Assembly: GCA_902806595.1 (NCBI GenBank)
Contig: CADCXC010000003.1
Location: 1,860,001-1,924,000 of the forward strand
Source: Pyrenopolyporus hunteri
Taxonomy: Eukaryota > Ascomycota > Sordariomycetes > Xylariales > Hypoxylaceae
Length of the DNA: 64,000 bases
Direction of reading: 5' to 3'
The notes beneath the pieces are model-generated. The model was not told where the DNA came from, made no database searches, and was given only the letters and a program-made list of their open reading frames with translations. Shown piece by piece: positions 34,788 through 45,361 of the stretch (the stretch's first letter is position 1; each line of letters starts with the position of its first letter). The translations under genes were made by a program, and so were the position numbers.

Positions 34788-37700
34788 ATGAGCGATGCCG
34801 ACATGGATCCAGTAATGCGTCGACATCCCAACAAGCCTGGTCCTCCATCACCAGCGCCCGCTCCCACTCCAAACAACAATCTTGGATCTCAGGCTCATCC
34901 TCGAGATGTTGCAATGAAACACGACCAGGGCACCAAAGAGCACCACAACGACGACCGCGACCGCGTCCGCGATCGCAGGGATCGAAATAGGTTTGGTACG
35001 GACCGTCGAGTCCCGGTCATTAATCCGCACCCCAGGTCACCTACATTGCGGTCTCAGTCGCCCATTTCTCGACGCCCAGAAGGCTACGCTTCTAGGAACA
35101 GGGATACTCGCGACGAGGTATTTTCTCGACCCGACAACAGGGCTCATAAGTCCGATGTAAACCAACGTGGACGGTCACCAGATCGAGGAAGAACCCTAGA
35201 GGACGACGGTCTGCACGAAGTCAAGGATCGCCCTTCACGGGACGGCCACGGCGAGAAGTCGACTCAGGACAGGCCGCACAACGCACCCACGTCTCCTAGA
35301 CACGGTCCTAGAAGCAACGATTACGCGAACCACGGTGCTAGGGGCCGATCCTTCTCCCCAGCGTCGAGAAAGCGGCGCAGGAGTCGGAGCCCGTTGCCTT
35401 TCCCACACTCGCGACCCAAGAAATCTAGGCGCGAACGTGAACGGGACCGCCGACGCCGAGCAGAACGAGCGGAGAGGGACCAGCCAAAAAACTTCATCCC
35501 GCCACAGCCTCGTAGAAGGTCTCCATCCCCCCCTTTTGACGACGAGCCTCGTTCTAGACGCGCCGACCGCACTGAACCTCTAGAGTCACGTCGAAACAAT
35601 CGCCATCATAGTCGTTCACCACCACCTGAAGATATTTCTGAACAGGACCTTCCAACTCGTCCACGAAGGGACTCACAAACTCGCGGTCGAAGTCGCTCAC
35701 CACTTTCTAGTTCTCGGCGATCGTCTTTCTCGCACACCCACTCACCGGCTCGTCCTTTTGGACGACCAAATCCCGGTTCATCGGAGGCGGGCTCACGTTC
35801 TCGCCGATCATCCCCCGTATTTGAATCGTCCAGACCCGACTTCCCACCTCGATCTCCCAGGGAGCGTGGGTCTCGCCGCTCTCGCAAAAAGGGCAAGCAT
35901 CGCGAAGACCCCAGGTTTCCTCCAGGAGGGCAGCTAGCTTCCGGGGCAAACAGCATCGAAGTCAATATGTCAAGACGATTAGAGAACCGAGGTGCATCCA
36001 ACACCCGCCCGCCACCTACCCGTCCTAGTAATTCTCAGTACAATGAACGTCGGCCTGCTCATTCCGCCCGTTCGCCAATGCGTCCCAACTCCGCCTCGTC
36101 TTTTCATGGCTCCCCGACATCACAATCACCCTATGGTGGTAGTAGAGTATCTCGGAGTAATCAACGCCAAAATTCACCTCATAGGTATGTATACTCGACT
36201 AGGTTCTTACGAACCAAAACAATATGCTCACCGTTAATCTAGTCAGTACCCTCCACAGCGCCCCCAGAGCAGCCACGGGCCACCCACCGGCCCCTCGAGC
36301 CATCGTGCGCCGAGTAAATCGCCACCACAACCACCTACCGGTCCCATGTCTCAAACCTACTCTCATGGCCGTAGCTTCTCTAGAGCGAGCTTTCGAGGTA
36401 GTTCACATTCTGGTCGGAGTGGTTACCGGAGTGTAATCGGTTCGCAAAATGCACAGCGAATTTCAGGTGCCGGGAGAGTCGCTCCCGGTCAGTCTAGGGA
36501 AAGCACTCCCCGACACCACAGCCCACAGCCCACGGCGTCGAATCATTCGGAGCTTCCCGGGCCGAAGGAGGAAGAAAGGGATGACGATAACGTATCTAGA
36601 GCGACAAAAGCCCTCCATGGTGAAGATGTAACATCGGAGAAAACTGCTAACGAGCAGATGCCTCCACCCCGACCTCCCCCTACAGCTCCAACGGGTCCCT
36701 CAGGCTCTAAATTTAGCTTTGCCTTCAAAGCGGCGAACAAGGCACCAGTCGCAGCACCGAAGCCGGAAATCTCGCAGAAATTCAACACGGCCCCCAAAAA
36801 GGAGCCACCCCCACCCGTGGAGGATCGTGATCGGGATCGAGACCGCGACCGCGACCGAGATCGTGACCGGGAGCGGGAACGTGATCGGGAGAGAGAGAGA
36901 GATAGGGAGAGAGAACGAGAGCGCAATCGTGAGCGTGAGCGTGAGCGCGACCGTGACCGGGACCTACCTCGAGATACTCCAAGGGAACCCGCTTCCGCCA
37001 GAGCAAGGTCAGATCACCATGCCAACCGAGGCCCCCCGGATCCACCGAGAACGCGCAAGGTGAAGAGACTACAACGAAGACTAAAGCCCAAACCCGAATT
37101 ACCAGCCGATCTAGCTGCGTCTGACTCGGTATTTTTCAGGAAGCCAGGAAATGAGTCTGTTGTGGGGTCGGGTACATACGGTAAAGTCTTCAAGGGACTG
37201 CACGTGTATACCAAGCGGCTTGTTGCTTTGAAAAAGATACGCATGGAAGGAGAAAGAGACGGCTTCCCAGTCACCGCAGTGCGGGAAATCAAACTCCTCC
37301 AATCCCTGAAGCATCCAAATATCGTTAACCTACAGGAAGTTATGGTGGAGAAAAACGACTGTTTCATGGTATTCGAGTACCTATCTCACGACCTTACCGG
37401 TTTGTTAAACCATCCAACGTACAAACTCGATGCAGCACAGAAGAAACACCTCGCTCTGCAGATATTCGAGGGCCTAGACTATCTACACAAACGGGGCGTA
37501 TTGCACCGTGATATCAAGGCCGCGAATATCTTGGTTAGCAACGACGGGGTTCTCAAACTGGCCGACTTTGGTCTGGCTCGTTTCTACGCAAAACGTCACC
37601 AGCTCGACTATACAAACCGTGTTATCACTATCTGGTATAGGTCTCCTGAGCTATTACTAGGAGAGACACAGTATGGCGCTGCTGTGGATATATGGAGCGC

Positions 37701-38366
37701 CGCATGTGTTATGGTGGAAATTTTCACACGCCATGCCATCTTCCCCGGTGATGGCGGCGAGATCAATCAACTAGAGAAGATATACGCCGTGCTTGGTACG
37801 CCGAACAAGACCGATTGGCCTGGTCTTATCGATATGCCGTGGTTCGAACTTCTAAGACCTGGTTATCGTCGACCCAATGTATTTGCCGAGAAGTACAAAG
37901 AACGAGTGCCAGAGGCTGCTTTTAACCTGCTTGCCGCCATGTTCCATTACGATCCGGCAAAGCGGCCGTCTGCGGCCGAAGTTTTGGAACATCCGTACTT
38001 TACGACGGAGCAGCCTCCACCTAGGCAAGCAACTGAGTACGTTTTCGTTCCATGCCGCTCAACCTTCGTAAGTGTACTAACTGTTTTTACAGGCTTCGCG
38101 ATCTCCAAGGCGACTGGCACGAATTCGAGTCAAAGGCACTACGTCGAGAAAAAGAGAAGCAAGAGCGGGACGCCCGACGAGCCGCGGCCGCTAAAGAAGG
38201 TAGTGGCCGGGATAAGGACAAAAAGAGGCCTCCTTCGACGCATGATTCACAACGGGAAAGCAAGCGGCCACATGTTGATGGGCGACCTCCTACATTGCCC
38301 CGAGGCTCAAGCCTCAATGCTGTACAGTCCGGCGAACCTATAGCGAGTGAAATGACGCTAGAGTAG
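34788..38366 (+). CDS. CTK1: CTD kinase catalytic subunit CTK1 (CDK12/13-like)
   Basis: Three exons: 34788-36184, 36243-38036 and 38093-38366, with introns of 58 and 56 nt, giving 1154 residues. The kinase domain is at about residues 765-1050 and is complete: GSGTYGKVFKG loop, VALKKIRMEGERDGFP, the cyclin-binding helix PVTAVREIKLL, catalytic HRDIKAAN, DFGLA, the T-loop DYTNRVITIWYRSPE, and the CDK insert region. The sequence around KIRMEGERDGFPVTAVRE is typical of Ctk1, Lsk1 and CDK12, which phosphorylate Ser2 of the RNA polymerase II C-terminal repeat during elongation. About 760 residues before the kinase are Arg/Ser/Pro-rich, like SR proteins, with an Asp-Arg/Glu-Arg alternating tract at about 36820-36965. 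A basic Lys/Arg tail follows. The N-terminus is far longer than in yeast Ctk1 (528 residues in all). Confidence 0.93.
36817..36965 (+). repeat. In-frame GA(C/G)CG(N) tract coding for DR/ER repeats
   Basis: Degenerate six-base repeat inside CTK1 exon 2, alternating Arg with Asp and then Glu. Synonymous bases vary between units, which argues for selection on the charged peptide and not recent slippage alone. Confidence 0.85.
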
Positions 38367-39628
38367 GGCGCGTAGCTACCCGTTACCGGACGACTGAAAT
38401 GGCTGTGTATAGAAATTGGCAAGATGAGGGCGGGTACGCGTAGCTTAAGGCATCGAAAATGAGAGGCAATGGCCTATATAATTTTAAAAGCATTGGTGAA
38501 AAGGGTTATTTGTACAAAGCTGGTCTGGGGGCGGGTAGGTGCTCGGGCGCTGGAATGATCTTAGGCATTATTCGCGGTGCAAAGGATCTTATCACATTGG
38601 GGAAGGCACTTCTCACCGATAAGAAGCTTTGTAGAGTTGCTTACGTGCTTCTTATAGCTTCCAACAGCATCCTTGACGGGAATACAAGGAATACAATTGG
38701 GTGGGACAACCTCTACTTAAGTGCTTCTACGACGTGAACCCTTGGGGTCTTCATGCTAGGCTAAATTCACTACATAAGTCCGGCACATAAAGCGATAATT
38801 GGTTTCTACGACAGTACGGGGCATATTTAAGTTAAGATATGGACGCTATGTATTCATAATGAACCAATATAAATGAGCCGTCTGACACTAACTCTAATAA
38901 CCAGCCTATTATCTAAAAGCGTAGCACCTAGGTGCTACATAAAACACGAAACAGACAACTTATATCGTACAGATAGATGTAGGAACGGGAAGTACTATAG
39001 GAATCATGGGGCCGGGACCCGGACGGATCCATGTGGTCGGTAATATTCGGAGATGGATTCGGCACAGCGCCGGGCATGAGACTGGCCTTTCCACTTTGGG
39101 AAATTTCAGTTGGTTCTTGCCTCAGTTACTGCATACATGCTAGGTAAGATGCCGGCAGTTGCAGTGGAGTGGTCATTCTGCGCTAACCGCCAACATCTGC
39201 CAACTGGCTGACTGGATTGCTTCCGCAGGATCGGCTGTAGGGATGGAGACGCTGTGTCATCCAAGATGTTTGTCTGGGGATACACGACAGGATGTTTATT
39301 ATATTCTTTTTTTTTCGTGCTTCTAGTTATTTAGGACGTGGCACGATTTATGAAGAAAGACCATCTATCAGTCGCTTCGAGATGAAAAAGGGGAATCATG
39401 AGTATATCCACCCCTTATTATTAGCTTATTACATTGGCACAATATAGATTCAACCACTCTACATAATGATATAGAAACCATAGCTGTAAGGCGAGAAATA
39501 TGTAATATTTGCTGTGGGGGGTATCTAAGTTAATTTACATATTACATGTTGTACACTAGGATCCTTGCGGCACCATCATCATCACGGACAATAGCCTTCT
39601 CCTATATCACGCAGCCATACCGCCGCTT
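38367..39628. other. Convergent intergenic region
   Basis: Lies between the 3' ends of CTK1 and the short-chain dehydrogenase. A 92-codon frame at 38459-38737 falls in the likely CTK1 3' UTR and has no recognised domain. The right half is AT-rich. Nothing else is seen. Confidence 0.55.
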
Positions 39629-40558
39629 TCACTTCTTCACGTCGTCATAGTCCGTGCTAACAATAACACTTTCCCATTCCTTAAGCAGGGCTTCGGTACT
39701 TCGGCATTTATTCCTTATAACGTCCAGCGCGTCACGCCCGAGGACCAACCTCATGGGTATCTCTTTTCCCTCTGCGACGCCCGTCTGCGTCGCCACATCG
39801 ACGATGATCTTAGCCGCCTTGTCGACGTCGCCCGGCTGATTATTATCGATGACCTCGAGCGCGTTCTTGTTCGCCTCCACGGGCGTGCCCCGGTACTCGT
39901 CCGTCAACGGGTTCGCGGCGCGGAGGCGATTCCCCCCGCCGAGGTTGAGCACCGCCGTCCGGAAGTACCCCGGCTCTACGACAACCGCCGAAACGCCGAA
40001 CGGCTTGGCTTCCTCGTAGAGCGACTCCGTGTACCCGGACACCGCCCACTTCGTCGACGCGTAGAACCCGGCCGCGGCGGACCCGCACCAGCTCCCCAAG
40101 CTGCCGAAGTTGAGGATCACGCCCTGGCGCTGCGGACGCATGTGGTGCAGGATGTTGCGGGTTATGTTCATGGTGCCGAAGACGTTGGTGTTGAAGTGGT
40201 CGAATATTTCTTTACTCCTATACTCATAGGTTAGTCAACTAGCCGCCTACGGGGAACATATGCGTTTCACTTACGAGGCTTCTTCGGCGGCGGCTTCGAA
40301 AAGATATCCTGCTGCGTTGACGCAGTGCGTGATCTTGCCGTAGGCGTTGATGGACTCCCGGAGTACGGCCTGGATGGTGGCGTCGTCTGCGGTCACGTCT
40401 AGAGCCAGGACTAGGGCGCCAGCTTCCTCGAGATCCGCCATCTTGGCAGGATTTCGTGACGTAGCGACCACCTTGTCACCTCGTCTTAGGGCTTCTAAGG
40501 CTATAGCGCGGCCGAAGCCGTTGCTAGCCCCTGAGATGAACCACACGTTGCCGGTCAT
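39629..40558 (-). CDS. Classical short-chain dehydrogenase/reductase
   Basis: Two exons, 40558-40275 and 40217-39629, with a 57-nt intron, giving 290 residues. Rossmann-fold signatures: SGASNGFGRAIA for the dinucleotide loop (Ser in place of the usual Thr), LDVTADD after beta-4, NAAGY in place of NNAG, the catalytic serine in NFGSLGS, and the YASTK catalytic Tyr/Lys, then VVVEPGYFRTAV. The Arg in TSRNPAKM after beta-2 suggests NADP(H). The splice junction restores EEASSKEIFDHFNTNVFG. The substrate cannot be told. Proteins of this type are common stand-alone fungal oxidoreductases of secondary or general metabolism. Exon 2 is notably GC-rich. It diverges from the DUF1996 gene across 1.9 kb. 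Confidence 0.9.
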
Positions 40559-42477
40559 TGTGTTGTGACTGATGAGAATGCCAATCAACTTCGCAAAGTC
40601 TGCGTGATTATACGTGGAACGAGAGGAAGTCTACGCGAATATATATCTCATGTGTCCAGGGCTCCTGTGCTGGACGGGCGTGCCACGTCAATATCCCGGG
40701 CGATTTTCGCGCCGGCTTATAATTAGGGGGAGATGGAAAAGAGATCCACTTGTGACTCAGCTACGGCTCGTGATCGAGTTACTATTCCCGTTCAGACAGT
40801 TATGAGTAAGAACAACTCAGAGGCTAACCTTCATCTTGTACGAATGCGGTAAAACGTAGTAAAATGCATGAGGGAATTTATTGGCATATAAAATAAAACA
40901 TGATTTTGAGCAATTAAGGGGGCTGATTTTCGAATTTGGTTAGCAGCGGGCTGAAGGGACGAACTCCAGACAAAACCAATCAACCGATGAGAATTAGAAT
41001 TTACTTATGGATTATCAATGGTATATAGCCGTTTAACTCGATAGATATTGATTGTTTAGGATAGCCTTATACGTATGTCTATTAAGGGGTAAGTCACTAA
41101 TAGCCAAGGAATATCCACTCATTGAGTTCTAGGTAAACGAGCTTACTGTGGAAGCGTAGGTAACTATGCGTGCATTACACCGCGTTAGGTTAGATACCCT
41201 TCTATTCGCGGCTTACACAAATTATCGAAAGGGAATGGGGCTAGTGTCTTGTAGCTGATCTGTCGTGGGGTGTCGTTTTTCGCCTTATATGATGATCACT
41301 GTGGCATCCTCGCCAGCATCATGACAAGCCTCGGACACACTTGGGGTGGCATCAACTCTTTCCATACAATCTGGAAATTTAGGGGACATACTCAGTATTA
41401 ATCCTACATGAATGCTCGACATCCAGTGGTACCTAGTCGCGTAGAAAAGTACAGCCTCTGTCTGTAATGTAACCCCTGACGTTATAACTCGCGACCGGTG
41501 AGCGAATGGACAGCTACGTCCGGGTAACTGTCTTTGCTTCGAGGGTGCCGTCTGTCCGGAAATACTATTTCGGACTACGAGAGCCGTCTCCTTTGCAGTA
41601 GGAAGATGGCCTATGGATCTGGGGTGACACACGGGTTAGGGTTAGGGTTATGCAAATCGATAAATAGGAGGCAGAATTCCAGAATGAATTGATTCAAAGC
41701 ACCAAGAAGGAAAATAGAATATATAATTGTAAGGTACTTAAGTAAGCTCGTAGTAGAGCAGAAAGTTACTTTTATATTTGTCTTAACAGCTGTTTCTGAA
41801 AGTGCCTGGTAGGTGAGTAATAGCTAACTACTTCCACGCGATAGACTATTCCTGGCGTCTGAATATCAGTACTTTTACGGCGGTTTCTTATACTTAAAAC
41901 CTAACCTGATATAACTCTCTTATAGGGAACATAGCTCGAACCTACGGCAGTTATAACCTATGGGAGTTTTATGTGAGATATTGTTTTATTTGCACGAAAC
42001 GTAATCATCGATAGGGATGAGTGGTTTGAGTGCGACTAAGCAATAGATAAGATTGTATACTCCTTACCAGTATATGTACTATGCCTGCGGAGAATATGAG
42101 CATGGAGAATCTCGCTTTCTAAGAGGTCTCGTCACCCAATCAGAACACGGCGAGCGATCATTCTGGGAATATATCCCTCCCCCCAGCCCATCAAGCGAAT
42201 TACCCGGTAATTCTTAATCTGCGGCAGTTCCTTTTGCGAACCGCTTCCGTTCGTTTATTCCTAGGTCCCAGGCCGGCCCGACTTGGTCGAGCAGACCATG
42301 GGGGTTGGCGAGCCTGATTATCTTTTGGGGTTTGTTTCTCCATTGCGGGGGCTCGATATAAGAACGCATCGATGTACAATCTCTATACGACCTTATGCTA
42401 GCTCAATAGGTCTTAGAGCCCTCTGACAAGGTCACCGTATTCTCCGATTCTGATATATAGCCCAGAGAAAACAGAAG
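40559..42477. other. Divergent intergenic region with telomere-like repeat
   Basis: Serves as upstream DNA of both the dehydrogenase and DUF1996 genes. It contains three GGGTTA units (41633-41650) and a TATAAG box at 42357-42362, about 115 bp before the DUF1996 start. A 115-codon minus frame at 41285-41632 has no features of a gene. Much of 40800-42100 is AT-rich. Confidence 0.6.
41633..41650 (+). repeat. Interstitial telomeric repeat, three GGGTTA units
   Basis: Three perfect tandem copies of the canonical fungal telomere hexamer (TTAGGG register). It is far too short to be a telomere. It could be a telobox-type factor site or a trace of double-strand break repair. Confidence 0.95.
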
Positions 42478-43729
42478 ATGCAGTTACGTTCTCTCGCTGC
42501 CCTGGCAGCGGTCCTGTTGGCGCGCGATGTCGCCTACGCCCAACAGATGTTGCGATTTTCGTGCTCGAAACTGACGATCGAGCGTTTGGATCCCTTGGTC
42601 TCGCCGGGTATGGAACAATCGCCGCACATGCACCAGGTCGGCGGCGGGAATTCGTTCCGAGCGACCATGCCACCTGTTGAGTACGATCTTGTGAAGGAGT
42701 CGACCTGTACTTCGTGTACCTTCTCTGAGGACTTCTCGAACTACTGGACGGCCAACTTATTTTTCAAGGCTCGCAATGGGACTTTAAAACGCGTGCCTCA
42801 GCTGGCGAATATGGGTCTGAAGGCTGACGGGGGGATAACTGTGTATTATATTCCGCCATATGATGGGAAGAGTAACGTTACGGCATTTAAGCCGGTTAGT
42901 TCCAAACTGATGATGATCTTGACGGGTTTGACTACTTGTCTATCTCGAACAGTGGTAAGCTGATAGGTTGTGTCCGTATAGGGGTTCCGCATGCTAGTGG
43001 GAGAATCGACGCTGCGGAAAGCCGAAGGCCAGCAGCGGCAATTATGCCATCGTTGCTTCAGCACGATCAACCAAGTGCCGTTCGGAGGCGCGCCCTGCAC
43101 GGGCGAGGACACGGCCTCCTTACCTCCCAAGATGTGCCACGGCGGCATCCGCACGACTATTACGTTTCCGACATGCTGGGATGGCGTTAATGTCGACTCG
43201 CCTGACCACAAGAGCCACGTCGCGTACCCCGAGACGGGAACCTTCGAGAGTGGTGGTCCTTGCCCGGCTAGCCATCCCGTTAAGCTGCCGCAGTTGATGT
43301 ACGAGGTCATTTGGGACACTAGACCGTTTAATTCTCTCGACCTTTGGCCCGAGGATGGCTCACAGCCTTTTGTGTATAGTATGGGAGATGGGTGAGTTTC
43401 TCATTTCAAATATGAGAATGCAGGGCGGTGCGATTGCTGAAGGCATTTAGTTCCGGTTACGGCCAGCACGGTGACTACATGTTTGGCTGGAAAGACGACT
43501 CCCTGCAACGGGCGTTAAATGCCCGGTGCAGCAACGATCGGTGCTCAGAGCTCAAGTCTCAGACCTCGGATGCAGCGATGCAGTGCACGCTTAACCAAAC
43601 CGTGCCGGAGAAATATGACGGATGTGAGTCAAGTCTAGTTCCCATTCTGATCTCTGGAATGGGCTTTGCTGACGGCTGCGGCTAGGGCTCGATCAACTGC
43701 CCGGGAGCTGGAACATTACTTACAACTGA
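42478..43729 (+). CDS. Secreted DUF1996 domain protein
   Basis: Four exons: 42478-42894, 42982-43391, 43451-43623 and 43686-43729, with introns of 87, 59 and 62 nt, giving 347 residues. A signal peptide is clear (MQLRSLAALAAVLLARDVAYA, cleaved before QQ). The DUF1996 domain fills the rest: MEQSPHMHQVGGGNSF, ESTCTSCTFSEDFSNYWTA, PTCWDGVNVDSPDHKSHVAY, CPASHPVKLPQLMYEVIWDT and, after splicing, GYGQHGDYMFGWK and the terminus YDGWLDQLPGSWNITYN. The last 14 residues are on a 44-nt exon that is easy to miss. The family is extracellular and widespread in fungi, with conserved Cys and His but no firm biochemical role. There is no Ser/Thr-rich or GPI tail. Confidence 0.9.
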
Positions 43730-44521
43730 ATGAAGGACGGAAAACGGTGAGATGAAGCTGAATTGGATGATATAGGTACCAGGTAGGTGCCTATGTATAT
43801 GTAGATCTCGACAGAGGCATTAGAAGATTGAGTTAGGATTGAATGATGCCTGCATTTTCCTTATCTACCTACCCCCCGCCGCGCCCGTCAATCTTTAGAG
43901 TTGTCCTTAGAGGTGTCCTTAGAGGTGTTCTGTGTAGATCTGTAGGTGACTGTAGGGCTTGAGCATTAACGATTTGTTGCTTTAATCGATCATATTGCTC
44001 CTGAGCCCATTTTTACGATCCACCTCTGAAAGCATACATGTATGCTTTGCGGCCATCCTAAAACAACACCGATTTTGGAGTGCTGGTGCTGTCTCATTTT
44101 TCGTTAGCATTGTTAGCATTGTTACTAAAGGAGATGGAGATGGAGATGGAATTTCAACGGCGCATATTGTATTAAAACGGAGGGGCAAGCTTCTTATGCG
44201 GCTGTGCAGGTACCCCACTTTCATGCCAAGTGCCAGTTGTGGCTGGTGCGATCCGTAATGAGGCGTGCATACAAAAAAATGGAATGCGCCCCCTGCAACT
44301 GGGGCAGCAGCTACGTAGACTTATTAGAGCTCGATTTGATGTTTTCAGCTGTTTAAGCTTGATTGGTACGACATGGCACCTACCTACCACAGCGGCAACC
44401 AGTGAGTGTAGACAACGGTTGTATATTTAAAAACGATTTCTTAATAACATAAATTTAGTTGGACGGCAATCGTTTTTCCTACGGCAACGATTTCTTATAT
44501 AAAATGGAAATAATTCTCTAG

Positions 44522-45047
44522 TTTTTTTTTTTTTTTTTTTTTTTACGTTACTACGGTTACGGAACGACTACATAATCACCTACCTAGGTATTTAAGTACC
44601 TAGGAACCTAAAATACCCCTACCTCATAAGGACTTAGAAATCTAGAAGGAAACCTAGAGACTTAGAAACCTGGAGACCTAGAGACCTGGAGCCCTGGAGA
44701 CCTGGAGACCTGGAGACCTGGAGACCTGGACCTGGAGGGAGACCTAGAAGGAGACCTAGAGACCTGGAGACCTGGAGACCTGGACCTAGAAGGAGACCTA
44801 GAAGGAGACTTAGAAATATTATAAAAGAAAGAAAAAAATTCGAACGTAAAGTTAAAAAATAACTTCTTTATATATTATATTGTTACACAATATTTACGCG
44901 TCGTAATATTAAAAATAAAAATAAAAAACGCGTAAAATAATAAGAAATCATTTCTTAAAAAATAACGTTTTTTTATAGCCAACGTTTTTTTATAGCCAAC
45001 GTTTTTTAGGTATACAATCGTTTTTCATTCCCATAATTTGCCGCTAC
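44522..45047 (-). mobile_element. Non-autonomous poly(A)-ended element, copy 1 (minus)
   Basis: Read on the minus strand it begins with GTAGCGGCAAATTATGGGAA (45047), passes TTGTATACC, AAGAAATGATTTCTT, an AT block with ACGCGT, ACTTTACGTTCGA and CTTATGAGGTAGGG, and ends in 23 A residues (T run at 44522-44544). All these blocks recur in the same order in the 60.6-kb copy. No coding capacity is visible. The poly(A) end suggests a retroposon (SINE-like), but no pol III box or target duplication was recognised. This copy is enlarged by an 8-bp GAGACCTG satellite and a TAGGTACC run. Confidence 0.65.
44637..44814. repeat. GAGACCTG minisatellite within repeat element
   Basis: Interrupted tandem array of the 8-mer GAGACCTG with variants GAGACCTAGAAG and GACCTAGA. 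The equivalent segment of the other copy (60836-60925) is shorter and more degenerate, so the array seems to have grown after insertion. Confidence 0.85.
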
Positions 45048-45361
45048 GGTATGTACCTACCTATCTACCTGTACCTACCTAAATTCACCCCAAGAACTGA
45101 ACCTTCACATCTACAACGCACAACACGCACACGCGCACCTATAGCACCTATACACAAAATTACACCTCCCTGATTGGTAGGGAGGCCATCACTGCGCCCA
45201 CGAGAGAAATAGCATAGGAACTACATGGAAATATAAATTCCGATCTAATAAACGATACTTCCTGCACAGATGCGCCGCCCTCCGATCCCCTGTCCTCCTA
45301 CGTAATCGCACAAGCATCAACCGATAACGCGACCGCGCCTTTACAGAACTATGCCGGCATC

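Larger units (their letters stand above)
43730..45361. other. Repeat-rich intergenic region
   Basis: Contains the 3' end of the DUF1996 gene, short AT-rich segments, related ACGATTTCTTA motifs at 44430-44500, then the poly(T)-headed repeat element at 44522-45047. The last 300 bp are the promoter and leader of the telomere-type gene. No protein gene is seen. Confidence 0.65.

Noticed and set aside
36719..37063. 114-codon plus frame inside CTK1
   Set aside because: Shadow of the Arg/Asp repeat tract in another frame.
38459..38737. 92-codon frame just after CTK1
   Set aside because: Lies in the likely CTK1 3' UTR and has no domain. It was considered as a small gene but is unsupported.
41285..41632. 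115-codon minus frame beside the telomeric repeat
   Set aside because: Composition is random-like and there is no homologous motif.
41900..41960. tRNA-like T arm on the minus strand (GTTCGAG with 5-bp stem)
   Set aside because: No matching A box, anticodon arm or acceptor stem could be assembled.
44637..44814. Regular spaced repeats resembling an array
   Set aside because: An 8-bp tandem minisatellite without spacers. CRISPR arrays are not expected in nuclear fungal DNA.
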